Below, one piece after another: positions 30,792-39,909 of a stretch of 64,000 nucleotides of DNA. The position numbers and the translations under genes are program-made. Position 1 is the first letter of the stretch. Every line of letters starts with the position of its first letter. Source of the DNA: a virus; IMG/VR virus record IMGVR_UViG_3300048592_001371, positions 59,554 to 123,553 of that record. The stretch is one strand, 5' to 3'. The notes under the pieces were generated by a model. The model was not told the origin of the DNA. It saw only the letters and a program-made list of their open reading frames with translations, and ran no database searches.

Positions 30792-30800
30792 GGAGAAACC

Positions 30801-31028
30801 ATGGAAGAGATCGTCGAAGTTTTACGAGGTATCCAAACGTCCTTGGATCAACAGAATCAGATCCTCGAACGCCAGACGCAAGTTCTGGAGAAGATCAATT
30901 TCTTCGATCATGAATTGGCCCGAGCGCAGCAGATGGTTCATCTGAAACGCAATCCCGATCTGATGAAGGCAGTCATAGAGGAAATGCAGACTCCCACAAT
31001 ACTTCCTGATTCAGGACCGCCGAAATGA
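30801..31028 (+). CDS. Small coiled-coil protein
   Basis: A 75-residue protein preceded by GAGGAG. A heptad pattern (IVEVLRGIQTSLDQQNQILERQ) spans most of its length. The stop overlaps the PAAR gene by 4 nt, so it may be a partner or chaperone of the spike tip. No direct evidence of function. Confidence 0.65.
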   Translation: MEEIVEVLRGIQTSLDQQNQILERQTQVLEKINFFDHELARAQQMVHLKRNPDLMKAVIEEMQTPTILPDSGPPK

Positions 31029-31306
31029 TTCCGGTTGTCCGTTTGGGGGACCTATCCTCGGGCCATTGTTATTCCCCACGCCCGAACGACGAAGCCTCGC
31101 CCGACGTATTCGCCAACAGCATTCCAGTGCATCGACAGGGTGACCACTGGATGACTCATTGCTGTGGAGACGATTGTCACGATGGACGATTGGCTTCCGG
31201 GTCGCCCGACACCTTCACCAATGGAAAGCAAACTTGCCGGATCGGTGATCCGGTGAATTGTGGGGATTTCGCCAATACTGGCTCACCTGACGTTTTCGTG
31301 AACTAA
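31025..31306 (+). CDS. PAAR-domain spike-tip protein
   Basis: A 93-residue protein with the PAAR repeat plan: an initial VVRLGDLSSGHC, SPDVFANSIPVHRQGD, HCCGDDCHDG, SPDTFTNGKQTCRIGDPV and SPDVFVN. PAAR proteins form a zinc-stabilised cone that sharpens the tip of contractile tail spikes. Several His and Cys residues are in place to bind the metal. This is the best evidence in the window for a contractile (myovirus) tail. Confidence 0.88.
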   Translation: MIPVVRLGDLSSGHCYSPRPNDEASPDVFANSIPVHRQGDHWMTHCCGDDCHDGRLASGSPDTFTNGKQTCRIGDPVNCGDFANTGSPDVFVN

Positions 31307-31307
31307 C

Positions 31308-31703
31308 ATGGACAAAGAACAGATAATCGACAAAGGCGTGGTAGCAACAGCAATCCTGACCAATGGCATTGAGGTCATAGGCCTCTTCTTCAACATTGTG
31401 TTCGAGGATGGCTACTGGAGGTTGATCGATGAAGAGAATCGTCTGATCCGCATTGAGCGGCCCCTACGTCTGCTTACTGGAATCATACTCGCTCCGCACG
31501 AGAACGGTCTGGTGCCGCAACCCGTCGCTAACCCGGCTCCTATGTTGTCCATGGGAATGAATATCAACGAATTCTCCTTGGACTTCTCTGAGTTCTTCAT
31601 CATGATGCCGGCCAATCCCGGTGCCGAGAAGATGTACCTTCAACTTACTTCCGGGATTGCAATGCCGAATGCACAGCAAGCGTCCTCCATACTTCGGAGC
31701 TAA
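31308..31703 (+). CDS. Unknown, near spike-tip gene
   Basis: A 131-residue protein starting 1 nt after the PAAR stop. The first 65 residues look like a small beta-barrel (ATAILTNGIEVIGLFFNIV ... GYWRLI). The rest is Met/Pro-rich and probably flexible. Nothing identifies a function. It separates the PAAR gene from the dNMP kinase. Confidence 0.65.
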   Translation: MDKEQIIDKGVVATAILTNGIEVIGLFFNIVFEDGYWRLIDEENRLIRIERPLRLLTGIILAPHENGLVPQPVANPAPMLSMGMNINEFSLDFSEFFIMMPANPGAEKMYLQLTSGIAMPNAQQASSILRS

Positions 31704-31706
31704 GTC

Positions 31707-32312
31707 ATGCGCGTGATAGGGATTCTTGGCGAGAAAGGTAGCGGCAAGTCTACCGTGGCGAAGATTATCACTCGGCTACTCCCTTGTAGGATGTATGCCT
31801 TTGCAGACCCTCTCAAGGAACTGTGCCAAGACATCTATTGCCTTCCGCACGAATGCTTCTACGGGGACGATGACCAAAAGAACAAGGTCGTGGAAGAGAT
31901 AGGTGTATCCGGCCGTCACATACTCCAATTCATCGGCACAGAGGTGTTCCGCAACATAGATGAACATACGTGGATCAACTATCTGGAAAGGGAGTTGCAA
32001 AAGCTCAGTGTCGAGAACCTTCGACCCATCCCGCGCATTCTGCGTCTGCTAGGGATCAAGAAGAAAATGATCCACGCCGTCATTCAAGACGTTCGCTTCC
32101 TCAACGAAGCCGAAATGCTGCTATTCCTGCGCTGGTCTTGCCCTAGTATCGACACCAGCGTTGTCTACGTCACCGGCCGCGGCGGTAGTGACGACAAACA
32201 CGCCTCTGAGGTTGAGGTTCGCAAGACGGCTGCTAAGTCCACACATTGCATCAAGAACAATGGAACCCTTGCGGATCTTGAGAACAAGGTCAAATACACC
32301 TTGGATATCTGA
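31707..32312 (+). CDS. Deoxynucleoside monophosphate kinase (T4 gp1-like)
   Basis: A 201-residue P-loop kinase with Walker A GEKGSGKS at residues 8-15, then FADPLKELCQDIY, the GVSGRHILQFIGTEVFR substrate segment, VIQDVRFLNEAE and the C-terminal lid. This order is that of phage dNMP kinases such as T4 gene 1, which phosphorylate dGMP, dTMP and modified dNMPs. It groups with ThyX downstream in a nucleotide-supply set. Confidence 0.82.
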   Translation: MRVIGILGEKGSGKSTVAKIITRLLPCRMYAFADPLKELCQDIYCLPHECFYGDDDQKNKVVEEIGVSGRHILQFIGTEVFRNIDEHTWINYLERELQKLSVENLRPIPRILRLLGIKKKMIHAVIQDVRFLNEAEMLLFLRWSCPSIDTSVVYVTGRGGSDDKHASEVEVRKTAAKSTHCIKNNGTLADLENKVKYTLDI

Positions 32313-32313
32313 C

Positions 32314-32538
32314 ATGGGCGATGCCGCGGACGACTGTTTCGACCTAGCTCTGCAACAGCAAGTAGAACATGACACTGACGTGGCCTACTGGATGCAGCAA
32401 AAGGACTCGGTACTGAAATTGGCTACTGCCAAGTCTCGCAAGCCAATAATCGTTTCGATCCGCCAGCAAAGAAATCTCAGTCACAAACAACGCCTGGTCC
32501 TGGCGCGCTACATAGCGAACAAACAGGACGATTCTTAG
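32314..32538 (+). CDS. Small unknown protein before ThyX
   Basis: A 74-residue protein. The ATG at 32314 lies 1 nt after the kinase stop and is preferred over a long upstream frame that would overlap the kinase gene. It is acidic at the N-terminus and basic and helical at the C-terminus (RQQRNLSHKQRLVLARYI). No motif is recognised. Confidence 0.6.
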   Translation: MGDAADDCFDLALQQQVEHDTDVAYWMQQKDSVLKLATAKSRKPIIVSIRQQRNLSHKQRLVLARYIANKQDDS

Positions 32539-32547
32539 GAGAATAAA

Positions 32548-33921
32548 ATGCAAGAACACGAAGTCACGATTCTGCCGTCCGAGTATCGCTCCGATCCCGA
32601 GGTAGTGGCCATGCTGCAAGCCTTCTATTCCCGGTCGATCGAGGGCATTAAGCCTCGTTTGGAACGTCTTGGTCCGGATCTGGGAGGCGTCAAGAAGAGC
32701 CTCAATCAGTACATGGTCAACTATGGACACGCAAGCATCGGCGACTGCGCTACCGTCCCTATCTTCCTCGAAAACGTCTCCATCCTAGCAGCGAAGGCCA
32801 TCCAGGACAGCCCGCTCTTCAATGGCCAGGAATGCAGCACACGTTACATTGAGTTGAGCGGGAAGTGCTACAGCACGGGTGCCGTCATGTCGAAATTCCA
32901 GAGAGACTGGCTGGCGATGTATCACGAGACGCTCGAAGCCCTGATCGAAGGAATCACGCAGAAGCACCCTATCACGGACTATTTCGAGAATCCTACCGAA
33001 GCCGAGTCGAAGAAATACCAGAACACTGTCAAGGCCAAAGCCTTCGACATAGCCCGCGCTTTCATCCCGGCGGGTGCGTGTACGAATACGAGCTGGAACG
33101 CTACTCTTCGCAAGGCCAAAGAGCATTGCCTGTTCCTGATGGGACATCCTCTGGTCGAGGTTCGCTCTATCGCTGTGTCCACGCTCTCGCGTCTCGCAAG
33201 CGAGTTCCCGCATTCCTTCCTGTCGCAAGGAGAGCTTCTCACTAAGGAAGATACCGAAGTCAGCGCCTGGCACGTTGCAAATCCCGAGCTGTATTATCAG
33301 ACGGACAGTTCGCTGACCAGCCTTACAGACCGCGCCGTTCTCTTCTCTGGCAAATTGTCAGATACGGTTAGGAACCTTATCACTTCCATGCCCCGCAAGA
33401 GAACATATCTGCCACAGGCGTTTAACCACGAGGTGGAAGTCGAGCTCCGTGGGACGATAGACTATGGTTGTTGGCGTGAGCTTCAGCGGCACCGCAATGG
33501 AGTGTGTCGCAATCCGCTGCTTACCCCACACATGGGAATTCACAACTGGTACTACTCGCAGCTTGAAGAGTATCTTCCAGAGCAGAAAATGGAAGACCTT
33601 CGGTCGAGGATAGCCTTCCTCTTCCTAGAGATAATGGACACCCTCAAGTACGACGACTACGGCCGACAGTATGCCCTCCCTCTTGGGACAGTTGTCCTGT
33701 TTAAGGTTCATTACGGTCTGTCCGAGATTTTGTATTTCTCTCGTCTGCGTTCCAGCACAACGGTACATCCCATTCTCAGGCGAATCACGCAGTTCCTGGC
33801 CCGAGAGTTTGAAACCAACTATGGCGTGTCCACAATGGCGGACATGTCCGAGGAAGCAAAGGGATTGAATCTGAAACGTGGTTCACAAACCATTGAAAAG
33901 AAGGAGACATCAAATGCCTAG
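32548..33921 (+). CDS. thyX: ThyX-like flavin-dependent thymidylate synthase, two-domain form
   Basis: A 457-residue protein preceded by TAGGAG. The N-terminal half has YGHASIGDCATVPIFLENVS and FNGQECSTRYIELSG, the second matching the S-x-R-Y end of the ThyX signature. The C-terminal half repeats a ThyX-like plan: RGTIDYGCWRELQRHRNGVC, then EILYFSRLRSSTTVHPILRR. Ordinary ThyX proteins are about half this length, so this looks like an internally duplicated form. ThyX methylates dUMP using FAD and methylenetetrahydrofolate. A modified-pyrimidine role cannot be excluded. Confidence 0.8.
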   Translation: MQEHEVTILPSEYRSDPEVVAMLQAFYSRSIEGIKPRLERLGPDLGGVKKSLNQYMVNYGHASIGDCATVPIFLENVSILAAKAIQDSPLFNGQECSTRYIELSGKCYSTGAVMSKFQRDWLAMYHETLEALIEGITQKHPITDYFENPTEAESKKYQNTVKAKAFDIARAFIPAGACTNTSWNATLRKAKEHCLFLMGHPLVEVRSIAVSTLSRLASEFPHSFLSQGELLTKEDTEVSAWHVANPELYYQTDSSLTSLTDRAVLFSGKLSDTVRNLITSMPRKRTYLPQAFNHEVEVELRGTIDYGCWRELQRHRNGVCRNPLLTPHMGIHNWYYSQLEEYLPEQKMEDLRSRIAFLFLEIMDTLKYDDYGRQYALPLGTVVLFKVHYGLSEILYFSRLRSSTTVHPILRRITQFLAREFETNYGVSTMADMSEEAKGLNLKRGSQTIEKKETSNA

Positions 33922-34435
33922 CAAGCAAGTCCGATCGCCGTATTGGGATACGGAGAAGTACCCCTCGGTGTATGACGACGGACACCACGAGGTAAAGATC
34001 CTGAAGGTGATGTCGCGCCAGCACTACTTCCTGCGTCGTGAACGTGTCACGGGGGACTACCTGAATTCCCCAAAGGATCTTAGCCAATCCCGACCTCCGG
34101 TCGACCTCACGGTGGCCTACGATCTGAAAGGACGCTATCTGGGTAATCCAGACACGGCTCTGGTCCTGTGTCGGGACCATGGCATAGAACAATTTGAGCT
34201 TGCTTCTCCGACCAACAAGACACTGTCCGTCGGATTCAGCCCTTCCAAGAATCGTTGGTTCGGCTGGTCGCATCGAGCGATTTGTGGCTTTAGCATAGGC
34301 GACAAATTGTTCGACGAAGAGGCCTACGCGACATTATCGGACAAGACACCTTTCCGAAACGCTGGTAAGACTACGATCCGAACCCTGGATCAGGCCAAAC
34401 AAGCAGCCATCAATTTCGCCAAGTACATATCCTGA
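33914..34435 (+). CDS. Unknown conserved-looking phage protein
   Basis: A 173-residue protein; ATG 33914, preceded by AAGGAG, overlaps the ThyX stop by 8 nt. A central segment SVGFSPSKNRWFGWSHRAICGFSIGD (about 119-144) resembles a motif I associate with uncharacterised phage proteins. The N-terminal part includes SRQHYFLRRERVTG. No function is known to me. Confidence 0.65.
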   Translation: MPSKQVRSPYWDTEKYPSVYDDGHHEVKILKVMSRQHYFLRRERVTGDYLNSPKDLSQSRPPVDLTVAYDLKGRYLGNPDTALVLCRDHGIEQFELASPTNKTLSVGFSPSKNRWFGWSHRAICGFSIGDKLFDEEAYATLSDKTPFRNAGKTTIRTLDQAKQAAINFAKYIS

Positions 34436-34436
34436 C

Positions 34437-35006
34437 ATGAAAACCTTCCTTGACATCATTGACGAACACGGACCGGAGTTGTTCCGCTGTTACGCGATAG
34501 CCAATTTTGTTCCTACGTATCCGGACTTCATCAACGAATTCCACGGACTTCTCGCAAATCAAACGCGCCGAATAGCGTGGTTCCGTGAGCACGACTTTTC
34601 CGATCCGCATTACTATCTGGCCCAGCCAATTACCGGCTTCAACGGTGGCAAGCCCGAGTGGCACACAAAGCTGGGAACAGTCGTCAAGTTAGCGGATCCG
34701 ACGGGAGACCATGTACTCCCTCCGAGTACGCTCAGTCCGAAGCTGATCGTCGCTATCGACTTCCTGTTGATTCTCAGTTCATTGGGCGTCATCTGGGACA
34801 TGACGAATGGTCCGAGCGTGGGCGCGACGGCCGAAGTTTGTTTCGCAAACATTATGAACCGACACGTTCTCATGATACGCGGAGCCAATCAGCGCGTGTC
34901 TGCTTTCGCCGAGGCTATGTGTCAGAGCGTCGCGACTCCCAATCAGTTGATCGATCAGATCATCGCTGGTCAAACTCCGTTGACGGTAAATAGAGGAGAC
35001 TCCTGA
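34437..35006 (+). CDS. Nucleoside 2-deoxyribosyltransferase-like protein
   Basis: A 189-residue protein starting 1 nt after the preceding stop. YYLAQPITGF (about 59-68) and the DMTNGPSVGATAEVCFAN element (about 121-138) resemble the A-x-P-x-x-G and D-x-x-x-G-P-S-x-G-T-x-x-E-x-x-x-A elements of the nucleoside deoxyribosyltransferase fold, with the Glu of TAEV as a candidate nucleophile. It would act in nucleoside salvage or hydrolysis. The neighbouring nucleotide genes agree with this. The match is partial, so the assignment is moderate. Confidence 0.5.
   Translation: MKTFLDIIDEHGPELFRCYAIANFVPTYPDFINEFHGLLANQTRRIAWFREHDFSDPHYYLAQPITGFNGGKPEWHTKLGTVVKLADPTGDHVLPPSTLSPKLIVAIDFLLILSSLGVIWDMTNGPSVGATAEVCFANIMNRHVLMIRGANQRVSAFAEAMCQSVATPNQLIDQIIAGQTPLTVNRGDS
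34985..34993 (+). promoter_or_regulatory. Promoter-like box GGTAAATAG upstream of gp46
   Basis: GGTAAATAG, a one-base variant of the recurring box, ends 24 nt before the gp46 ATG, within the last codons of the preceding gene. Confidence 0.45.
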
Positions 35007-35017
35007 TAGGAACGTAA

Positions 35018-37336
35018 ATGAAAGAGCTTCGGAGAATCGGCCTCAAGAACATCATCTACTTTAAGAAGGCGTCTCTGTCCTTTCGCCCTGGTCTCACGTT
35101 CATCCTGGGCCGCAACAAGAACGCAGGTGGCAAGAAAGCGTCTAACGCGGCTGGTAAGTCAAGTCTTTTCTTCCCCGTCTACTCGGCCTTTGGCTTTTCC
35201 AATCCCATTGTCAAAGGCAAGCACGTTCTCAAAACGGTGTATGGCAAGAACTCGGCTACGATGCTGGAGTTCAAGAACGGCAAACATCTCTGGCGAATCG
35301 AAAAATCCAAGAGCAAGTTGAAGCTTTTCCGCGATGGGAAAGACATTCAGATTCGCACATCCACTCTAGCCCAAGAACGCATTGATCGTTTGCTGGATAC
35401 GACAGAGGACGAGTTCTACAGCATCTATTACATCGACTCCAGTCGGCCACACCTGTTCCAAAACGGCACGTCCGCAGAGCGGTTTGCTTTCATCACCCGT
35501 ATGTTCCGGCTGTCAGACATTGACGAGATACGCCGCAAGATCAAGTCTGAGATTTCCGACATGAACGTGGAGACCTCTACTCGGGAACGCTTGAAAGAGG
35601 AACTCGATCAGCTAGTAGCGGACTTCGATGGTAATGACATTGCAGACCTGAATGGACAGTATTCAGATCTCACGGAGAAGCAGAAGTCGCTTGTCAAGAA
35701 ACAGGTGAAGCTAGAGCGACATCTTCATGTCCTAGACGTGGCGCGTTCCTTTGCGAAGCAGCACAAAAAGCTGAAAGCTCTGGAAGAGGAGTTGGGGCTT
35801 GGTACAACCGACATTACCGAGGCTATCAAGAAAACCAATCGGCTTCTGCGACAGTTTGAAGAAAGCAGCGAACAGCTCGGAGCATACAAGGCCTACCGCA
35901 AGAAGTGGAAAGAGCTGAGTGCAAAGCGCAAGGCTCTGCCGAGCGATGGGATAACCTCGGTAGCCGAGCTCAAGAAAAAGATACGCAGCATTGAGAATGA
36001 CCTTCAGAGGTATTCGGACATAGAGAAACCTACCAAGCCCGACTCTCCTGGCGTTAGCGAAGGGACACTGGCAAAGTTGAAGAAATACGGAATCTCTCTC
36101 GATGCTTCCGGGAAGGAAAAACTAGCGAAAGCCATTGGTAAGTATGCTAGCCTCCATACCACGGCTAAGGAACAACTGGAAGAATTCGACCGACACTTAT
36201 CCGACCACGACGTAACCAATTGTCCGACGTGTCACTCCTCTCTGTCGAAAGGAACCAAGAAGTCGCTTCGGCAAGCTCTTGCGGACAAGGCCGCGGATGC
36301 ATACTCGAAATACGACGCAGTACGCGCGCTGCAAACTGTCTATGGCTCGGCAATGGAGTGGGTGCGTTACGAGAAGGATTTGGGAGACTACCAGAAGGCG
36401 CGCCGCAAACACAATGAGATACTTGCCGAACATGATCTAGAGGCGATGCGTTCGTTGCTCAAAGTCCTCGTCGCACTAGAGGAGCTGGAAGAGGTGGAGA
36501 AGCCGGATGTACCGGACGTTGAGCCAGAGGCGTTGCGAGACCGCTACTCTAAGCTCAAGGAACTGGCCGCTATCAGCCAAGCGATAACAGGTGTCCAATC
36601 AATGATCGACGAGGCGAAAGAAATCAAGGGCGACAAGTCGATCGCAGATACCTTAGAAGAATTGCAGGGCAAGAAACAGCAAATCGCCGATTCCCTCACC
36701 AAACTGAATACGCGGATCCCAGCATTACGGTCGAAGATCGACTTGCTGAAATCCAAGAGCAAACGCCACAGCGAGGTAGTTGCTCAGATAGGTGAGATCG
36801 ACGCAAAGATAACGGATTTGCCTATATACAAGGCTCTGCTCGAAGCCTACTCAGCGGGTGGCCTGAAGCTGCTTCTGATTCGCCGACTGACAACTATGTT
36901 GGAAACGAACCTGAACAAATTCGCACAAGTCCTGTTCCGCGAGAACTTCAAGTTCCAGCTCGAAGCCGATGAGCGCAACTTTGTTGCTATTGTCAAACGC
37001 AAGCACTCTGGTCGAGAGCTGTCGTCGGACATCAAACACTTGTCTGGAGCCGAGCGACGAATCTTTGTGCTGCTGTTTTTGCTGGCCTTGCTTCCTTTGA
37101 TTCCCCATCAGCGACGGTTTGACACACTCATACTGGACGAACCTGATGTGAACTTGGACCCGGACATGTTCGAGATTTTCCGTGACCGACTGTTGCCGAT
37201 GTTGAACAAGATCGTTCCAAAGGTGGTTGTGATTAGTCCTAATCCAGCCGTTGTACCCACAGATGGTAAAGTAAATGTATTCACCGTTGTCAAACAAGGC
37301 AGCGAATCACAGGTCCTGGAGGGATACCATGAGTGA
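35018..37336 (+). CDS. 46: gp46/SbcC/Rad50-type recombination ATPase subunit
   Basis: A 772-residue SMC-like protein. The Walker A region is extended (ILGRNKNAGGKKASNAAGKSSL, read in two parts, residues about 28-49), as in other phage gp46 proteins with an inserted loop. Long coiled-coil arms flank a zinc hook CPTC at C402/C405. The ABC signature LSGAERR lies at about 675-681 and Walker B LILDEPDVNLDPDM near 703-716. With gp47 it forms the end-resection nuclease needed for recombination-dependent replication. The two subunits are 8 kb apart here. Confidence 0.9.
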   Translation: MKELRRIGLKNIIYFKKASLSFRPGLTFILGRNKNAGGKKASNAAGKSSLFFPVYSAFGFSNPIVKGKHVLKTVYGKNSATMLEFKNGKHLWRIEKSKSKLKLFRDGKDIQIRTSTLAQERIDRLLDTTEDEFYSIYYIDSSRPHLFQNGTSAERFAFITRMFRLSDIDEIRRKIKSEISDMNVETSTRERLKEELDQLVADFDGNDIADLNGQYSDLTEKQKSLVKKQVKLERHLHVLDVARSFAKQHKKLKALEEELGLGTTDITEAIKKTNRLLRQFEESSEQLGAYKAYRKKWKELSAKRKALPSDGITSVAELKKKIRSIENDLQRYSDIEKPTKPDSPGVSEGTLAKLKKYGISLDASGKEKLAKAIGKYASLHTTAKEQLEEFDRHLSDHDVTNCPTCHSSLSKGTKKSLRQALADKAADAYSKYDAVRALQTVYGSAMEWVRYEKDLGDYQKARRKHNEILAEHDLEAMRSLLKVLVALEELEEVEKPDVPDVEPEALRDRYSKLKELAAISQAITGVQSMIDEAKEIKGDKSIADTLEELQGKKQQIADSLTKLNTRIPALRSKIDLLKSKSKRHSEVVAQIGEIDAKITDLPIYKALLEAYSAGGLKLLLIRRLTTMLETNLNKFAQVLFRENFKFQLEADERNFVAIVKRKHSGRELSSDIKHLSGAERRIFVLLFLLALLPLIPHQRRFDTLILDEPDVNLDPDMFEIFRDRLLPMLNKIVPKVVVISPNPAVVPTDGKVNVFTVVKQGSESQVLEGYHE

Positions 37337-37970
37337 AGTAGTGAAATCAAACATTAGCGATCAGCTATTCGATGCTTGGTGGAAGTCTGAAGATGGACTT
37401 CGGGCGCTATTTTCAACGCTACCGACACCAGAAGCAATTGCGAAGCGAACCTGGAACGCAGCGGTTAAAGCCTTCGGTTGGAAGTCGAGTGCCGAGCACG
37501 GCCTACCGGAAGAAGTAGGAAACTACATGGTGGTATTGGAGAACAACCATATCATCCACGCGCAGTTGCTCCATCACAATCCCTATGATCCGCAGAGCCC
37601 GAAAATCTGGACAGCGGCTGCGTATGGGGAATTAGAACAAGAAGAGACCATGGACTACTCTGCCAGCGCGCGCTATTACTTCAAACAGCGGGACTCCGGT
37701 ACTGCCGAAGCGTTGACCGATTCCCAAGTGCAAACGACGCTGAAAGAGGAAGTGGACCTCATGTTCTCTCTGTACTTTGTCGAAGGGCCATTGGCCGGAT
37801 GCTTTACACCGATGGTGAACCCACCAAGAAAACGCCTCCCGGAATACCCGCAGTTGGCAACAAAAATCATCAACGACTTCGGGATGGGAATGACAAAGAT
37901 CGCCTACTATCGACCATTGGAGATGCCTCAGTATGAAAGCACTGATAGCGATAACACACCACAATCTTGA
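37329..37970 (+). CDS. Unknown protein downstream of gp46
   Basis: A 213-residue protein; ATG 37329 overlaps the gp46 stop by 8 nt, with GGAGG upstream. It is acidic, with Trp/Tyr-rich helices (FDAWWKSEDGLRALF) and a Pro-rich C-terminus. The last 38 nt overlap the next gene out of frame. An AGTAAATG element lies about 50 nt upstream within gp46. No family is recognised. Confidence 0.65.
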   Translation: MSEVVKSNISDQLFDAWWKSEDGLRALFSTLPTPEAIAKRTWNAAVKAFGWKSSAEHGLPEEVGNYMVVLENNHIIHAQLLHHNPYDPQSPKIWTAAAYGELEQEETMDYSASARYYFKQRDSGTAEALTDSQVQTTLKEEVDLMFSLYFVEGPLAGCFTPMVNPPRKRLPEYPQLATKIINDFGMGMTKIAYYRPLEMPQYESTDSDNTPQS

Positions 37971-38712
37971 CTTCGTAGCGAACGCTGTCCAGCCGTACCT
38001 GCAACGGAACAAGGACGTGCTGCTCAAGACAATGGATATCGACGGGAAGCTACCTGGGCCAACCAAGAAGAAGGCCATTCTCCTGATACCGACCGTTGCT
38101 ACTGTCAAGGCAAACGCCACGGTTCTGAACAAGTGTCCGAACGTCGTAGTTCTCGTCTTCGACGCCCCGTTGATGTGTGTCGAGCTGAAAAACGCCAAGA
38201 TGCTCGATGTGGAGAAGAACACGCCGTCGTATGTCTTCAAGTTTCGACGACTAGCACCACACGATGTGTCGCACGCGGTATCCGCCGCATTCCGAAACGA
38301 GGAAAACCAAAAGCTCGACACCAAGGTATTGGATGTAGGTATGCGTTTGTTGAAACGGACGCGTGGCTCGGTGGTCTCGAAATTCATCACCTTCATGTAC
38401 AAGATTCCGAACACGAACAGAAGGAATCAAGTGCAAGCTACGCTGTTTGACTTTATCTGGCGTGGGAAGATCAACGACGCGAAGGCCTACATCAAAAAGA
38501 ACTACTCGAATACGCAGGCGGAGAACCTCGTCCTGTTTTTTGACACCGAGGACGCCAGAGCCTTCTTCAAGGCGATCGAGCATGTGAGAACCAAGCCTCG
38601 CAAGAGCTACGCCGAATTGGCGAAGCATTATCACGTCAACAAGTTTGATCTGACGTATTTCATGCGCTTCTGGAATGATCTGAAAAAGGAAAAGGCCAAT
38701 GAAGACGATTGA
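37933..38712 (+). CDS. Unknown, basic alpha/beta protein
   Basis: A 259-residue protein. The first 100 residues alternate strands and helices (MKALIAITHHNLDFV, AILLIPTVATVKA, VVVLVFDAPLM), as in a Rossmann-type domain without a glycine-rich loop. The C-terminal half is basic and helical (KPRKSYAELAKHYHVNKFDLTYFMRF) and looks like a DNA-binding helical domain. A clamp-loader small-subunit role is conceivable, but no signature supports it. Confidence 0.6.
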   Translation: MKALIAITHHNLDFVANAVQPYLQRNKDVLLKTMDIDGKLPGPTKKKAILLIPTVATVKANATVLNKCPNVVVLVFDAPLMCVELKNAKMLDVEKNTPSYVFKFRRLAPHDVSHAVSAAFRNEENQKLDTKVLDVGMRLLKRTRGSVVSKFITFMYKIPNTNRRNQVQATLFDFIWRGKINDAKAYIKKNYSNTQAENLVLFFDTEDARAFFKAIEHVRTKPRKSYAELAKHYHVNKFDLTYFMRFWNDLKKEKANEDD

Positions 38713-39136
38713 ACTGTTAGTAGGAGTTCAGACGATATTCCCTTCCTTGCCAGCCTCCGAATTGATCGTGAAGAAGACGTTCCTCTTCTCCCCACGGATG
38801 TTCTTAGCACGGCGCATTGCGAACATCTATAACGTGACCGATTACGACATGCTGGAGAAGCCATATTCAGACTATCTGGAATCTGCTTGGAGCGGCTTTG
38901 CGAAATGTGTTCCACACACCTGGGCCAGACTCAGCATACGTGTCATTGAGCAGATGGACAAGACTTCCTGGCTTGCCCGCCTGCTTGGCGTGAAGTACAA
39001 CCATTTCGTTGTGGTTGGTCTCTCTCAGGAGGATGCCGAGTACGTTAGCCAGAAGATGTGCGACAAATACCAAGTAACCATATTCTCCGACGACAATGAG
39101 CCTGAAACTGCGCGAATTCGTTCAGATGTGCAATGA
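38699..39136 (+). CDS. Unknown protein
   Basis: A 145-residue protein preceded by AAAGGAAAAGG, overlapping its upstream neighbour by 14 nt. Mixed alpha/beta, with no metal or nucleotide motif. Its last 41 nt overlap the next gene in another frame. Confidence 0.65.
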   Translation: MKTIELLVGVQTIFPSLPASELIVKKTFLFSPRMFLARRIANIYNVTDYDMLEKPYSDYLESAWSGFAKCVPHTWARLSIRVIEQMDKTSWLARLLGVKYNHFVVVGLSQEDAEYVSQKMCDKYQVTIFSDDNEPETARIRSDVQ

Positions 39137-39863
39137 GCTCCGGGAAGGGATGGAAATCCCGGCCGAGCTTGTTCCCGAATGCCCTCTCACCGGACTAGAC
39201 GGTGTAGCCGAGCTGGAGCTAACCTCGGAACACGTCATCCTTCTCTTCTCATTTCCGAGTGATCCGAAGTACTCCTATCTGCTGAGACATGCTTCTGATA
39301 ACGGAATGGGCTTCCTGAACTACTCGGTGGGGGCCAATTACTTCTCATACAATCTCGGCACGATAATGGCACTTGGCGCTGTTCGATTGATAATCGACTT
39401 CGACTACGCGGTTGAAAACATGCAGCGGTACAATTGCATTTGTCTGATTGCGCAGATGGCGCGCATTTGCGACACTCCCGTTTGTCTAATCGCTCAGGAT
39501 ACCGCGAAGGCCAAGAATTCGTTCCTAGGCATGTTTGCCAACGACGGGATCCTAACCTTGCAACAATTCGACGCTGGCCTAGGCAAGGAAGCCAGCGAAG
39601 CGTCCGAGAATGAATTCACGCTTCCTTTCCGGATTGGAAATGAAGAAGAAGTGGTCTTTGATCAAGTGATAGTAGACTGGATAGGACGAGGCGACCGCGT
39701 CCTATGGTTGAAGAACTTGATACTCGAATCTGTGCAGAAGGCAAAACTGCGCCTAGACAAGGAAGTCCGATACTACGCGTCTATCAACGAAGACGCAAAC
39801 CCGCGCGTCACCTCTCTGTCCGTTCAGGACAAAAAATCAACGAAGATACTTTGGAAAATCTGA
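39096..39863 (+). CDS. Unknown alpha/beta protein
   Basis: A 255-residue protein. The middle (VRLIIDFDYAVEN, CICLIAQMARI, PVCLIAQDTAKAK) shows alternating strands and helices; the ends are charged. The start at ATG 39096 has no obvious ribosome site and may be coupled to the preceding gene. It is the last gene of this + strand run and converges on the minus-strand operon across a terminator hairpin. Confidence 0.65.
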   Translation: MSLKLREFVQMCNELREGMEIPAELVPECPLTGLDGVAELELTSEHVILLFSFPSDPKYSYLLRHASDNGMGFLNYSVGANYFSYNLGTIMALGAVRLIIDFDYAVENMQRYNCICLIAQMARICDTPVCLIAQDTAKAKNSFLGMFANDGILTLQQFDAGLGKEASEASENEFTLPFRIGNEEEVVFDQVIVDWIGRGDRVLWLKNLILESVQKAKLRLDKEVRYYASINEDANPRVTSLSVQDKKSTKILWKI

Positions 39864-39866
39864 GGA

Positions 39867-39902
39867 ACAAAAAAGGCCTGCGCTGTACTAGCCACAGGCC
39901 TT
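39867..39902 (-). terminator. Terminator between convergent operons
   Basis: AAGGCCTG (39873-39880) and CAGGCCTT (39895-39902), loop 14 nt. Read on the minus strand the hairpin is followed by TTTTTTGTT, so it ends the minus-strand operon well. On the + strand only CCTTG follows, so + strand termination is weaker. Confidence 0.8.
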
Positions 39903-39909
39903 CCTTGTC

